From Bacillus timonensis (GTDB lineage Bacteria; Bacillota; Bacilli; Bacillales; Bacillaceae_L), in the NCBI RefSeq assembly GCF_000285535.1, contig NZ_HE610987.1, positions 390,704-442,163 on the forward strand: 51,460 nt of DNA, in the 5' to 3' direction. The notes under the pieces are model-generated. The model was not told where the DNA came from. It searched no databases and worked only from the letters and a program-made list of their open reading frames with translations. Made by a program: the position numbers and the translations under genes. Of this stretch, positions 33,031 through 41,944 are shown one piece after another. Each line of letters starts with the position of its first letter. The stretch's first letter is position 1.

Positions 33031-34587
33031 ATGAGTATTTTAACGGTTTCGAATGTGAGCCATGGTTTTGGTGATCGTGCGATTTTTAATGATGTTTCGT
33101 TTCGTCTTTTGAAAGGTGAACACATTGGGTTAGTTGGAGCAAATGGTGAAGGTAAGTCAACCTTTATGAATATCATTACTGGGAAGCTTGAGCCTGATGC
33201 AGGTAAAATTGAATGGTCAAAAAATGTCCGTGTTGGGTATCTTGATCAACATACTGTGCTAGAAAAAGGAATGACCATCCGTGATGTGTTAAATAGTGCA
33301 TTCAAATATCTATTTGATATGGAAGCGGAAATGAATGATCTTTACGGAAAAATGGGTGACGCGACACCTGAAGAACTTGAAAAAATGCTTGAAGATGTTG
33401 GAACGATTCAGGATACCCTTACAAATAATGACTTTTATGTGATTGATGCAAAGGTAGACGAAATCGCCCGTGGATTGGGCCTTGAAGATATCGGCCTTGA
33501 GCGTGATGTACAGGATTTAAGTGGTGGACAGCGTACAAAGGTCCTACTTGCTAAGCTATTACTTGAAAAGCCTGACATTCTTTTACTCGACGAGCCGACA
33601 AACTATTTAGATGAACAGCATATCATCTGGTTAAAACGTTATCTCCAAGAATATGAAAATGCATTTATCTTAATTTCACATGATATCCCATTTTTAAATA
33701 GTGTTATCAACCTTATTTATCATATGGAGAACCAAGAGCTGAATCGCTATGTTGGGGATTATGATAATTTCCAAAACGTATATGAAGTGAAAAAACAACA
33801 ACTTGAAGCTGCATATAAAAAGCAACAACAAGAAATTTCCGAACTAAAAGACTTTGTTGCACGAAACAAAGCACGTGTTTCGACTCGAAACATGGCCATG
33901 TCTCGTCAAAAGAAGCTTGAAAAAATGGATGTCATCGAGCTTGCGAAGGAAAAGCCAAAGCCAGAATTCCATTTTCGAACAGGTAAAACATCCAGTAAGC
34001 TTATTTTTGAAACGAAAGATCTTGTCATCGGCTATGATGACCCACTTTCAAAGCCGCTAAACTTACGCATGGAAAGAGGCCAAAAGATTGCGTTAGTTGG
34101 CGCAAACGGGATTGGGAAAACGACGTTATTACGAAGCATCCTAGGCATGAACAAACCTCTCTCTGGAACAGTAGAGCTTGGCGAAAACCAAGAAATTGGG
34201 TATTTTGAACAAGAAATCAAGGAGGCAAACTATAATACGTGTATTGAAGAAATTTGGAGTGAGTTTCCATCATTCAACCAATATGAAGTACGTGCGGCAC
34301 TCGCAAAATGTGGTCTAACGACAAAGCATATTGAAAGTAAGGTTGAAGTGTTAAGTGGTGGGGAAAAAGCAAAGGTACGTCTGTGTAAGTTAATTAACAA
34401 AGAAACTAACATTCTTCTTCTCGATGAGCCGACAAACCACCTTGATGTCGACGCAAAGGATGAGCTAAAGCGCGCTCTTAAAGAATATAAAGGAAGTATG
34501 CTTCTCATTTGCCACGAACCTGAATTCTATCAAGATGTCGTGACAGATGTGTGGAATGTTGAATCTTGGACTACAAAAGTATTCTAA
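33031..34587 (+). CDS. yfmM: ABC-F family ATPase YfmM
   Basis: 518 residues, the same length as B. subtilis YfmM. Two ATP-binding cassettes: first Walker A GANGEGKST, signature LSGGQRTKV, Walker B ILLLDEPTNYLDEQ; second Walker A GANGIGKTT, signature LSGGEKAKV, Walker B ILLLDEPTNHLD. A charged linker (QQLEAAYKKQQQEISELKDF) lies between. No membrane segments, so it acts on ribosomes or translation like other ABC-F proteins. ATG at 33031 with AAAAGGTG upstream. Confidence 0.9.
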   Translation: MSILTVSNVSHGFGDRAIFNDVSFRLLKGEHIGLVGANGEGKSTFMNIITGKLEPDAGKIEWSKNVRVGYLDQHTVLEKGMTIRDVLNSAFKYLFDMEAEMNDLYGKMGDATPEELEKMLEDVGTIQDTLTNNDFYVIDAKVDEIARGLGLEDIGLERDVQDLSGGQRTKVLLAKLLLEKPDILLLDEPTNYLDEQHIIWLKRYLQEYENAFILISHDIPFLNSVINLIYHMENQELNRYVGDYDNFQNVYEVKKQQLEAAYKKQQQEISELKDFVARNKARVSTRNMAMSRQKKLEKMDVIELAKEKPKPEFHFRTGKTSSKLIFETKDLVIGYDDPLSKPLNLRMERGQKIALVGANGIGKTTLLRSILGMNKPLSGTVELGENQEIGYFEQEIKEANYNTCIEEIWSEFPSFNQYEVRAALAKCGLTTKHIESKVEVLSGGEKAKVRLCKLINKETNILLLDEPTNHLDVDAKDELKRALKEYKGSMLLICHEPEFYQDVVTDVWNVESWTTKVF

Positions 34588-34596
34588 AAAACAAAT

Positions 34597-34843
34597 GTGC
34601 AAGCGCCCTGGAAGAGGAACATCGGCTAACTACCGCCACGTTCTGTGGCGAACGTCGATGTCAGCACTTCCTCGAAAATGCTTTGCATTTTCTTCGTGCG
34701 ATGATTATGCTCCCGTAGCCTTTCTTGTCCTGTGCAAGTCTGACAAGCACAAGACGAGCTGTCAAAAGGCGTGTTCTTTGACATTCTTGATAGATTGGCT
34801 TGTGACCTCGAGGGGCTAGGCGCTGGAGCTGGACGTAGATAAA
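34597..34843. repeat. Structured multi-hairpin repeat element
   Basis: About 245 bp without coding capacity between yfmM and the shared terminator. Ends carry AAGCGCC and GGCGCTGG; inside are CGCCAC/GTGGCG, GAAAATGC/GCATTTTC and GTCAAA/TTTGAC stems. The phrase GACCTCGAGGGGCTAGGCGC is, to my knowledge, common in Bacillus intergenic DNA. Confidence 0.55.
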
Positions 34844-34846
34844 CAT

Positions 34847-34885
34847 ACGCAAAACACAATTCAGTTTGTGTTTTGCGTCTTTTTT
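34847..34885. terminator. Bidirectional terminator between yfmM and helD
   Basis: ACGCAAAACACAA/TTGTGTTTTGCGT perfect 13-bp stem followed by CTTTTTT. The helD stop codon (34861-34863) is in the loop. Confidence 0.85.
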
Positions 34886-37164
34886 CCATATAATTCTTCA
34901 TCCACTTTATCCAATAGAAAATTAGTAAGGTCTGTGCCCCAAAAATGTAACCGGTGCAATGGACGGGTCATCGATACATAAAGAAGCTTTATATCAATTT
35001 CATCTTGAAAGAACTTTTCCTCGTTTGAGTAAATCAACACCACATCAAACTCCAAACCCTTTGATAAATGCGAGCTTACGATTACGACTTCTTCCTTATT
35101 AATTTCTTCATTTTCTTTCAACAGCTGAACTGGAAGTTCACTGTACTTTTTAAACGCTTTTGCTAATCTTTGACACTCGATATTTGTCTTCCCAATAATT
35201 GCCACCGTTTTCATATTTTCATCGTAAAGGGTCTTAATTGCCTCTGTCATTTCATGGACGATTTCTTTCTCCCCCCCACTAATTTGATAAAATGTAGGTT
35301 TCTCCCCATGACGAACAACCGGCTCAACCATTGGCAAATCTAGTTTTAATAGCTCAAGCAATTGGTTTGCAGCATTCATGATTTCAATTGTAGTCCGGTA
35401 GCTTTTTTGTAAAGTTTTATAGGTGGCTCTTGGGAAAATCTCGTCTATGACTGGTGCCCAATTGTTAATTCCTCTGTAAGAATGAATTCCTTGGGCTAAA
35501 TCCCCAACAATCGTGAACATATCGGTTTCTAGTGCTGTTTTTAGTGCGGCTAACTGAAAATAGCTATAATCCTGTGCCTCATCGATTACAACATTCCGGG
35601 CCTTTAATTCTTTTTTTATTCCATATAGTTTTGCTCTCAAATAAAGAAGTCCCGCTAAATCCTCAAGTTCATATTGTTTTGATTTTTGAAGTTGCTTTTG
35701 ATAGTCCATAAAGAATTGAATTTGGTCATCGGTTAGGATCCCGGATGCGTATGTTGAAAATCGTTCATTCACAAACCTCTGAAAATAGTAGAAAACATCA
35801 TGATGTGGAAGCTTTTTTATATAAGCATTAACTGCCGTACGGGACTGTTTCGTGATTTCCTCAATGAGTTCAGCCTTTTTATCGAGAGCCTTTGTCACAT
35901 AGCGACGCCGTTTTTCCGGATCAATTTTTGTCTTGAATAACACATTATCAAGTTTGTCATCATAAAACTTCGTGACCTTATGGACCATTTTTTTCTTTTC
36001 CAAACGAACTGTGTTTTGAAGCACCTTCTTTATTTTATCAATCCGCTTATAATATGGAAGATATCGATATTCATAGGTCATTAAATGGTGAATATCTTTT
36101 GCCTTATAGAGACGAAACTTTGAAACAAAGAAGTCCTCTTTTGGCAACAAGGAACTTAAAATATCCTCTACATAATGATCGAGTATATCACGATACTCTA
36201 GCGAACCCTTAAAAGCTGAAATCCACTTAATCATCTCAGGGTTTTTGAATTCTTCATGGATAAAGCCTAGTAACTTTCCTTCTGGCTTTGTAAGTTTAAT
36301 CGGTTTACCAAGGCACTTTTTTACAAATTCCACATAGGTTGTTTGTAGAATATTATCCACGCCTAGTTCTGGGAGTACTTCTGAAATGTAATCAATGAAA
36401 AGCCGGTTTGGTGCGAGAATCATGAGTTGGTCAGGTGAAAAATAGTCAGCATAGGTGTAAATAAAATAAGAGATTCGGTGCAGGGCAATCGTAGTTTTTC
36501 CACTTCCCGCTGCTCCTTGGACGATGATTGGCTTGTTAAGATCCGCACGGATGATATTGTTTTGTTCTTCCTGAATCGTAGAGACAATATCTGTTAGGCG
36601 ATTGCTTGCACTTTCGGATAAAGATTTTTGTAGAAGCTCATCGGTTGTGGTTAAATCAACATCCCGAATTTCCGCTAGTTCACCATCTTCAATTATAAAT
36701 TGACGTTTTAAGGACAAGTAACCCTTGTATTCCTCACCCTCGGCCACATATGACACTTCCCCAAGCCGGCCATCATAATAGAGGTTCGCAACTGGTGAAC
36801 GCCAGTCGACAATGATTGGTTGCTGCGTTTCTTTATCAAAAAGGGATACCTTCCCGAAATATAGTATCTCCTCATTCCCCGTTTCTTCCCGATGAAAATT
36901 AATTCGGGCAAAATAAGGCTTAGTTTGATTTCTCTTCAATTGTCGGACTTCTTCATTGGTCCTTCTAAGCAATGTTGAATTCGTTAACATATTTAAATAG
37001 CTCAAACTACTATCTTTGAAATCTACTCCTTCAAGAGCATTCTTTAAGTTATCCCTAAAGTTTTCCTCAGTTGACTCTGATGCGCGAATGACAACTTCCA
37101 TATACTGCTTTGTGAATTCTAACCTCTCTGCCTCAACCTCAAAATCATCATGTCTTTCTTTCAT
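34861..37164 (-). CDS. helD: RNA polymerase recycling motor HelD
   Basis: 767 residues. The N-terminal coiled-coil arm (to about 110) is followed by a UvrD-like core: Walker A VQGAAGSGKTTIALHRISY (about 216-234), Walker B VVIDEAQDYSYFQ, motif III VGDLAQGIHSYRG, and VSSHLSKGLEFDVVLIYS and LYVSMTRPLHRLHF near the end. HelD enters the RNA polymerase channels and releases stalled or post-termination polymerase; some relatives confer rifampicin tolerance. ATG at 37164 has GGAGGTGATTGG upstream. A leader terminator at 37201-37227 suggests attenuation. Confidence 0.92.
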   Translation of the reverse strand: MKERHDDFEVEAERLEFTKQYMEVVIRASESTEENFRDNLKNALEGVDFKDSSLSYLNMLTNSTLLRRTNEEVRQLKRNQTKPYFARINFHREETGNEEILYFGKVSLFDKETQQPIIVDWRSPVANLYYDGRLGEVSYVAEGEEYKGYLSLKRQFIIEDGELAEIRDVDLTTTDELLQKSLSESASNRLTDIVSTIQEEQNNIIRADLNKPIIVQGAAGSGKTTIALHRISYFIYTYADYFSPDQLMILAPNRLFIDYISEVLPELGVDNILQTTYVEFVKKCLGKPIKLTKPEGKLLGFIHEEFKNPEMIKWISAFKGSLEYRDILDHYVEDILSSLLPKEDFFVSKFRLYKAKDIHHLMTYEYRYLPYYKRIDKIKKVLQNTVRLEKKKMVHKVTKFYDDKLDNVLFKTKIDPEKRRRYVTKALDKKAELIEEITKQSRTAVNAYIKKLPHHDVFYYFQRFVNERFSTYASGILTDDQIQFFMDYQKQLQKSKQYELEDLAGLLYLRAKLYGIKKELKARNVVIDEAQDYSYFQLAALKTALETDMFTIVGDLAQGIHSYRGINNWAPVIDEIFPRATYKTLQKSYRTTIEIMNAANQLLELLKLDLPMVEPVVRHGEKPTFYQISGGEKEIVHEMTEAIKTLYDENMKTVAIIGKTNIECQRLAKAFKKYSELPVQLLKENEEINKEEVVIVSSHLSKGLEFDVVLIYSNEEKFFQDEIDIKLLYVSMTRPLHRLHFWGTDLTNFLLDKVDEELYGKKTQNTN

Positions 37165-37194
37165 CCAATCACCTCCACACTTATAAGAAAGAGT

Positions 37195-37227
37195 AAAAAA
37201 ACCATGAATTAACAATTAACCCATGGT
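37195..37227 (-). terminator. Leader terminator (attenuator) of helD
   Basis: On the minus strand ACCATGGGTTAA, loop TTG, TTAATTCATGGT forms a 12-bp stem with two G-U pairs and ends in a T-run at 37200-37195, 31 bp before the helD start. Confidence 0.6.
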
Positions 37228-37265
37228 GAAAAGAACAAATTATTCCGACAAAAGACGTATTTTTG

Positions 37266-37294
37266 ATTATAGTATAGGAATAGTGGGAACGCAA
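37266..37294 (-). promoter_or_regulatory. helD promoter
   Basis: Minus strand TTGCGT (37294-37289), 17-bp spacer, TATAAT (37271-37266). The transcript would start about 30 bp before the leader terminator. The remaining DNA up to 37465 holds only the upstream region of the small plus-strand gene. Confidence 0.6.
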
Positions 37295-37465
37295 CCAAAT
37301 TTATGGGATATTCAGGATAAAAATAGTCTTGGTGAATCAACATTTTTTAGCGCTTTCATCTTACGTATAGTAAGAAAATAGTGTATAATTTTAGTAAGTT
37401 CACAAAATGTCCATAATTATTTGCAACACCCATCCATTTTTTATTTACATAAGGGGGAGCATTAT

Positions 37466-37690
37466 ATGATTCGCACGGGGGCTGCCGCTTTTTTAAGTGT
37501 CTTTTTATTACTCTTTGAGGGCTTTATTGTGATTAAATTAAAAGGCTATACCGGAATTTATTTTGGAGACATCCATCTTTTGGTCAGTGTTCTAGCAATG
37601 AATTTCTTCTTTGTGTTTTCCATTTTAACTCAAATTAAACTTTGGATTGAAAACAAAGGTGCTGAGAAAACAGAGGCTAGAATGAAATAA
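37466..37690 (+). CDS. Small two-span membrane protein
   Basis: 74 residues: MIRTGAAAFLSVFLLLFEGF then IVIKLKG, an extracytoplasmic or cytoplasmic loop, and DIHLLVSVLAMNFFFVFSIL as second helix, ending in a charged tail ENKGAEKTEARMK. AAGGGGGAG lies 8 bp before the ATG, which is preferred to the longer frame from 37421. Family not recognised. Confidence 0.65.
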   Translation: MIRTGAAAFLSVFLLLFEGFIVIKLKGYTGIYFGDIHLLVSVLAMNFFFVFSILTQIKLWIENKGAEKTEARMK

Positions 37691-37704
37691 CATTTATCGT
37701 TAAA

Positions 37705-37730
37705 ACAGGACCAAATGGCCTGTTTTTTTG
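37705..37730 (+). terminator. Terminator of small membrane protein gene
   Basis: ACAGGACC/GGCCTGT-type stem followed by TTTTTTT. Confidence 0.7.
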
Positions 37731-37744
37731 TTGCACATAAAAAA

Positions 37745-37768
37745 TTAAACCACTCCTTTCAGAGTGGC
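37745..37768 (-). terminator. Terminator of the 6-TM kinase gene
   Basis: CCACTC/GAGTGG stem directly after the stop, T-rich on the minus strand. Confidence 0.6.
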
Positions 37769-38995
37769 TCATTGAGTAATTGGTAATGTTATCTCTACCT
37801 TTGTACCTTTTCCTTCTTTACTATCGATGTCAATCTTCCCATGATGATCTTCGATAATTTTTTTTGATACCATTAGACCTAGGCCTGTTCCATAATCCTT
37901 CGTTGTAAAAAATGGCTCGAACAGCTTTTCCTTTACATCCGTAGGAATTCCGCAACCTTCATCATAAATCCGAATCGATACCGTATCGTTGATGCCTTGA
38001 TTGCCTTCAATCGTTAGTCTTCCACCCTCTGTCATGGACTCTACCCCATTTTTAATGAGATTTAAAAACACTTGCTTCATTTGTTTCTCATCACATTCAA
38101 TGAGTGGAAAGGACTTATCTATTTTCAGATTAATCTCGATATTTTTTCCTTGTTCAGATTGCTCAGTTATCGAAACGACATAATCAATTAGTTCCTTTAA
38201 ATTGCATTTCGTTACATGAATTTGCCTTGGCTTTCCAATCACAAGTAAATCATTTAGGATTGAATCAATTCGATCGATTTCTTGTTCCATAATCGAATAT
38301 TGAAAGTCATCCTCTCGATGCTTTTCCCGCTGAAACTGGGTGAACCCTTTCAAAGACGCCAAAGGATTACGAATCTCATGACCAATCGTAGTTGCCATCT
38401 GGCCCACAAACGCAAGCTTCTCCTTTTGCCGAAGCTCCTCATGCGTTTCCGTTAATGCTTCGATGAATGAGGAAAAGCGAATTAATAGGATGTAGGCGAC
38501 GATTGATAATATTAAAACCAGTACAATAGGGATTAAAACTGTAGTTGTATGAATAACAACCCCAACAATTACATAACGCAACATCGATCCCAGTGACGCA
38601 ATCCAAAAAAATCGTTTATTAATAAAGAGCGGTGAAAATAAAACAAGAATTAATTCCGCAGCATTTCCACTTGCATATATGGAAGGATTGTCGATAAAAA
38701 CGAGACAATCATAAATTACAGCTAATGAAAAATAGGTTATTACGTAGATATATTTTATCAAGGTTTGCTTGCCACTTTTATACAAGTAGAAGGAAAGAAT
38801 TAATAACCCAATGTAAAAAGCATAATTTACGTAACCCAGCTGATTACTAAATCCAGGAGTTACCTTCATTCTTTTATATATAAAATAAAATATTAAATCA
38901 AAAAAAACTAAAGTAATATAAAAGGAAATTAAATATATTTTTAGCGCGCGCTTTTCCTCATGTTGTAGTAACGCGGATGTATTTTTTATACCCAT
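37769..38995 (-). CDS. 6-TM sensor histidine kinase
   Basis: 408 residues. Six membrane helices occupy residues about 15-190, ending in IRFSSFIEALTETHEELRQK. HisKA follows with TTIGHEIRNPLASLKGFTQF (phospho-His near 210), then N box NLIKNGVES, G1 DEGCGIP, G2 GTGLGLM. The catalytic part resembles KinB-like sporulation kinases. The membrane module (GNAAELILVLFSPLFINKRF) is clearly homologous to that of the HD-GYP protein at 40493, so the two should sense the same kind of signal. ATG at 38995 is 6 bp after AGAGGG. Last gene of the peptide locus; no response regulator adjoins it. Confidence 0.85.
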   Translation of the reverse strand: MGIKNTSALLQHEEKRALKIYLISFYITLVFFDLIFYFIYKRMKVTPGFSNQLGYVNYAFYIGLLILSFYLYKSGKQTLIKYIYVITYFSLAVIYDCLVFIDNPSIYASGNAAELILVLFSPLFINKRFFWIASLGSMLRYVIVGVVIHTTTVLIPIVLVLILSIVAYILLIRFSSFIEALTETHEELRQKEKLAFVGQMATTIGHEIRNPLASLKGFTQFQREKHREDDFQYSIMEQEIDRIDSILNDLLVIGKPRQIHVTKCNLKELIDYVVSITEQSEQGKNIEINLKIDKSFPLIECDEKQMKQVFLNLIKNGVESMTEGGRLTIEGNQGINDTVSIRIYDEGCGIPTDVKEKLFEPFFTTKDYGTGLGLMVSKKIIEDHHGKIDIDSKEGKGTKVEITLPITQ

Positions 38996-39078
38996 CACTA
39001 GCCCTCTTTAATAATATTCATAGTGATTCTTTCATTACACATTATATACTAAAAGTACTACATTTTTAACATATTTTA

Positions 39079-40266
39079 TCATTTTTCGACATTTATCCGA
39101 GTATAGGACTTGGAAAACGAGTAGATTAATAATCCTAAGAGTGTAATAATTTGAGCTGTAAACAAGATTGCATCCCAAAAATAAGGTTCGGATATTGGCC
39201 TACTAAAGCCAGGAATAATGTTAATAATCATATATAATAATTGCGGTAAATAGTAGATGAAAAATAAACCAAATGTAAGTATGAGTCCAATGATATAAAA
39301 GATGCTGTACGATACAACTATTTTTTCTTCTCCGGGGAAAAGTTCATTATTTTTTCGTTTAGTTCGTGAAAATATGTTTTTAATTGAAAGAATACTATTT
39401 TCCATCAAGTTATATGTCCCTGTCACATTCTCAAATAAATAATAAAAGTCCGTTTTCATATAAATGCAGGCTTGGAACACAATTCTAACCACAACATCAA
39501 AAATAATTAGTCCAATTAAACCTGAAAACATCTGCGAATGTATGGGTCCAAATAATTGCAACATCAAGGCTATAAAGAGGACAACATTATCAAAGCAAAC
39601 ACCCGATAAATAGAGAATGTTTCTTTGCTTTGCAGGAAGTTTCCAAGCCAATGAAAGGTCTGTTTCAAAAACAAGCAAATATAATCGATGACTAATATCC
39701 AACCTTGTTGGTAAATTAAATGAACGAATGGCTAATATATGACCGAATTCATGGATAAGAACGAGAAACAAAGACATAAAACCTAATACTATTATGTTTA
39801 GTGACAATAAATCAAATACAAATAAGTCTTTATAATGCGGAAATAACGAAGGGCGGATAGAAAAGATTCCAATATTAATAATAAATAATACCCCATAAAT
39901 GTAGGGTGTATATTTATTGAAAAGTGCTTTTCCAAGTTCTGATGGAATCCACTCAAATCCTAACTTCTTCTTTTGTTCTAGTTTATGGATTATTTCCTCA
40001 CCGTCGATTGATAATACTAGATTTAATTCAAGAAGTTGTTCCCCAAAATCAATTAGATTGATTTCTTCATTTGGATAGGATTTAGTCAACACTTCTTCAA
40101 TTTCACCTAATCTCATTCCTTTTTGAATTAAATCTAATGCATCAATACAAACTAATGGCATCTCATAGAATTCTTGTGTTAATAGGTCTTCCACAATATA
40201 GTATTTAGACCCCTCACGAACCTCTATATCATGCAGTGTGAGTAAAGTTTCTTTTGTTAGTTTCAA
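39079..40266 (-). CDS. Membrane M50-type metalloprotease with PqqD-like N-terminus
   Basis: 395 residues. Residues 1-85 are soluble and resemble a PqqD/peptide-chaperone wing (YYIVEDLLTQEFYEMP, FGEQLLELNLVL). A membrane region follows with the zinc motif HEFGH (His near 172) in LVLIHEFGHILAIRSF and a likely third ligand in SGVCFDNVV; several more helices close the protein. This layout is like YydH-type peptide zinc metalloproteases that process or export small peptides. It lies directly downstream of a 22-residue peptide gene, the natural candidate substrate. TTG at 40266 is preferred (AGGG 9 bp upstream); GTG at 40275 would overlap the ribosome site. Confidence 0.8.
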   Translation of the reverse strand: MKLTKETLLTLHDIEVREGSKYYIVEDLLTQEFYEMPLVCIDALDLIQKGMRLGEIEEVLTKSYPNEEINLIDFGEQLLELNLVLSIDGEEIIHKLEQKKKLGFEWIPSELGKALFNKYTPYIYGVLFIINIGIFSIRPSLFPHYKDLFVFDLLSLNIIVLGFMSLFLVLIHEFGHILAIRSFNLPTRLDISHRLYLLVFETDLSLAWKLPAKQRNILYLSGVCFDNVVLFIALMLQLFGPIHSQMFSGLIGLIIFDVVVRIVFQACIYMKTDFYYLFENVTGTYNLMENSILSIKNIFSRTKRKNNELFPGEEKIVVSYSIFYIIGLILTFGLFFIYYLPQLLYMIINIIPGFSRPISEPYFWDAILFTAQIITLLGLLIYSFSKSYTRINVEK

Positions 40267-40340
40267 TACATTCACCCTAATGTTTGTTTTATATTCAGAT
40301 TACATCATCTTACCTTTGATTTTTTATTTATCATAGCCCT

Positions 40341-40377
40341 AAAAAAAAGAGGATGCAAACTAGAAAGTAAGCATCCC
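40341..40377 (-). terminator. Terminator behind the peptide gene
   Basis: GGATGC/GCATCC stem (40352-40357, 40372-40377) with eight T on the minus strand, separating peptide and protease genes. It would keep peptide mRNA more abundant than protease mRNA. Confidence 0.75.
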
Positions 40378-40387
40378 TTGTGAATTA

Positions 40388-40456
40388 TCATGTTCTAGGT
40401 GTGAATGGGCACCACCAACAAGTTGTTTTAATTTTTTTAAGCTTTCTGATTTTCAT
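40388..40456 (-). CDS. 22-residue cationic CWWC peptide
   Basis: ATG at 40456 with a perfect ribosome site (AAGGAGG, 7-bp spacing), 37 bp after the HD-GYP stop, and a terminator 11 bp behind its own stop. Residues 1-12 are MKIRKLKKIKTT (six basic residues), followed by CWWCPFTPRT. The basic part looks like a leader, and the Cys-Trp-Trp-Cys-Pro-Phe end like a core that could form a disulfide or be modified. Next gene downstream is an M50-type membrane protease with a PqqD-like domain. No known pheromone or RiPP family recognised. Too short for ordinary gene callers. Confidence 0.7.
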   Translation of the reverse strand: MKIRKLKKIKTTCWWCPFTPRT

Positions 40457-40492
40457 ACTATCGCCTCCTTTCTATGGAATTTATTGAATGTA

Positions 40493-41650
40493 TCATCTAG
40501 CATCATGGTTTTTAGTAACTAATGCCCACGATGGAAAAACCTTTTTAAATTCTTCTACAAGAATTGGATCAAATTGGGTTCCTTGTCCTTCGATAATTCT
40601 TTTAAATGCTTCTTCAGCGGGAAGAGCACTTCGATATGATCGAGAAGAAGTCATTGCATCAAATGCATCCGCAATTGCTACAATTCTAGCGAGCAATGGG
40701 ATATCTTCACCCTGTAAATTATCGGGATAACCCTTTCCATCCCATCGTTCATGATGTGATCGAATGACACAAATGTTTCCCTTTAATCCTTCAATATTCT
40801 TTACTGCTTCTGCACCTACAACTGGATGTGTTTTAATAACCTCAAATTCTTCATTTGTTAGTTTAGAAGGTTTCATCAAGATTTGGTCAGGAATATTTAC
40901 CTTACCAATATCATGTAGTAAACAAGCATAGTTAAATGCCGTTAACTCATCATTTGAAAACTGTTTTACTTCTTTTGCAAGGGATAATGCGTAACTTGCA
41001 ACCCTTTCACTATGACCTCTAGTATATGGATCTTTTAATTCTAGCGCAGCTATTACTCCCTTAACCATTCCTTCCAACTGTTCATCATAGGATGTTTTAA
41101 CTGCATTTACATATGATTGAAATCTAAATAAAAAGATAAGTGCTATAACTGCAAATACTGTGGTAAGTAGCATTAGGAAAAATACTTCTGTTTCTTGAAG
41201 GACTGCTCCGGTTATTAAATATCTACTCAATGCACCAATAGTGACAACATAATAGAATCGTTTGCTAATGAAAATTGGGGAAAACAAAATAACAAACATT
41301 TCTGCAATATTACCACTTTTATATTCATGTTCACTATTTAGATAAAATGAAACATCATTAAAAATTGATAGAACCAAATAAGTTAACACTACAACATATT
41401 TTACTAGATAATGTTTGTCTTTTTTGCTTAGATAGATTGCTACGGGAATTAAAGCAAACATAATTAAGTACAATACATAGCCAAATTCGCTTGGTAGCCC
41501 GACAGGTTTATTGGTGATAAACTTTGGATAAATAAAATAATAAAACACGTCATAAACTACCATTATTAAATAAAAAAGACTCAAAAACCACTTTAATGTA
41601 CCTTTTTCTTCAGTACTAAGAATAGTAGATTTGCTTATCATTTTTCGCAT
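40493..41650 (-). CDS. 6-TM HD-GYP domain protein
   Basis: 385 residues. Six membrane helices (about 15-185) with YKSGNIAEMFVILFSPIFISKRF homologous in pattern to the kinase at 37769. The HD-GYP domain has LLHDIGKVNIPDQIL (HD motif near 243), HHERWDGKGYP (near 293-303), and IADAFDAMTSSRSYR; all metal ligands appear present, so it should hydrolyse cyclic di-GMP. ATG at 41650 has GGAG 8 bp upstream. First gene of the peptide operon: HD-GYP, peptide, protease, kinase. Confidence 0.88.
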   Translation of the reverse strand: MRKMISKSTILSTEEKGTLKWFLSLFYLIMVVYDVFYYFIYPKFITNKPVGLPSEFGYVLYLIMFALIPVAIYLSKKDKHYLVKYVVVLTYLVLSIFNDVSFYLNSEHEYKSGNIAEMFVILFSPIFISKRFYYVVTIGALSRYLITGAVLQETEVFFLMLLTTVFAVIALIFLFRFQSYVNAVKTSYDEQLEGMVKGVIAALELKDPYTRGHSERVASYALSLAKEVKQFSNDELTAFNYACLLHDIGKVNIPDQILMKPSKLTNEEFEVIKTHPVVGAEAVKNIEGLKGNICVIRSHHERWDGKGYPDNLQGEDIPLLARIVAIADAFDAMTSSRSYRSALPAEEAFKRIIEGQGTQFDPILVEEFKKVFPSWALVTKNHDAR

Positions 41651-41901
41651 CTCTTTTTCTCCATTTTCTCTTATAATTCTAGATATATATGCAAATAACC
41701 TTTAATTATTACAAAAAAGGTACAAAAGTCACAGACGTAATTCGTCAATAATCGACTTTTTCATTATAAACCATATATACTACAAACTGAATAGTTAATT
41801 AGGTATAAAATTATTCCTAAACCTTATAAAATATGGCAATTACAAAACGGGACTTTTGGACTATATAGGGTAAAAAGTTTTATTTTATCATTTGCCAATA
41901 A

Positions 41902-41931
41902 AAAAAACACAGGTTGAAATCTGTGTTTTTT
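41902..41931 (-). terminator. liaR terminator
   Basis: AAAACACAG/CTGTGTTTT stem with T-run, 14 bp after the liaR stop. The DNA from 41651 to 41901 shows no gene. Confidence 0.8.
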
Positions 41932-41944
41932 GTCGAATTTTATG

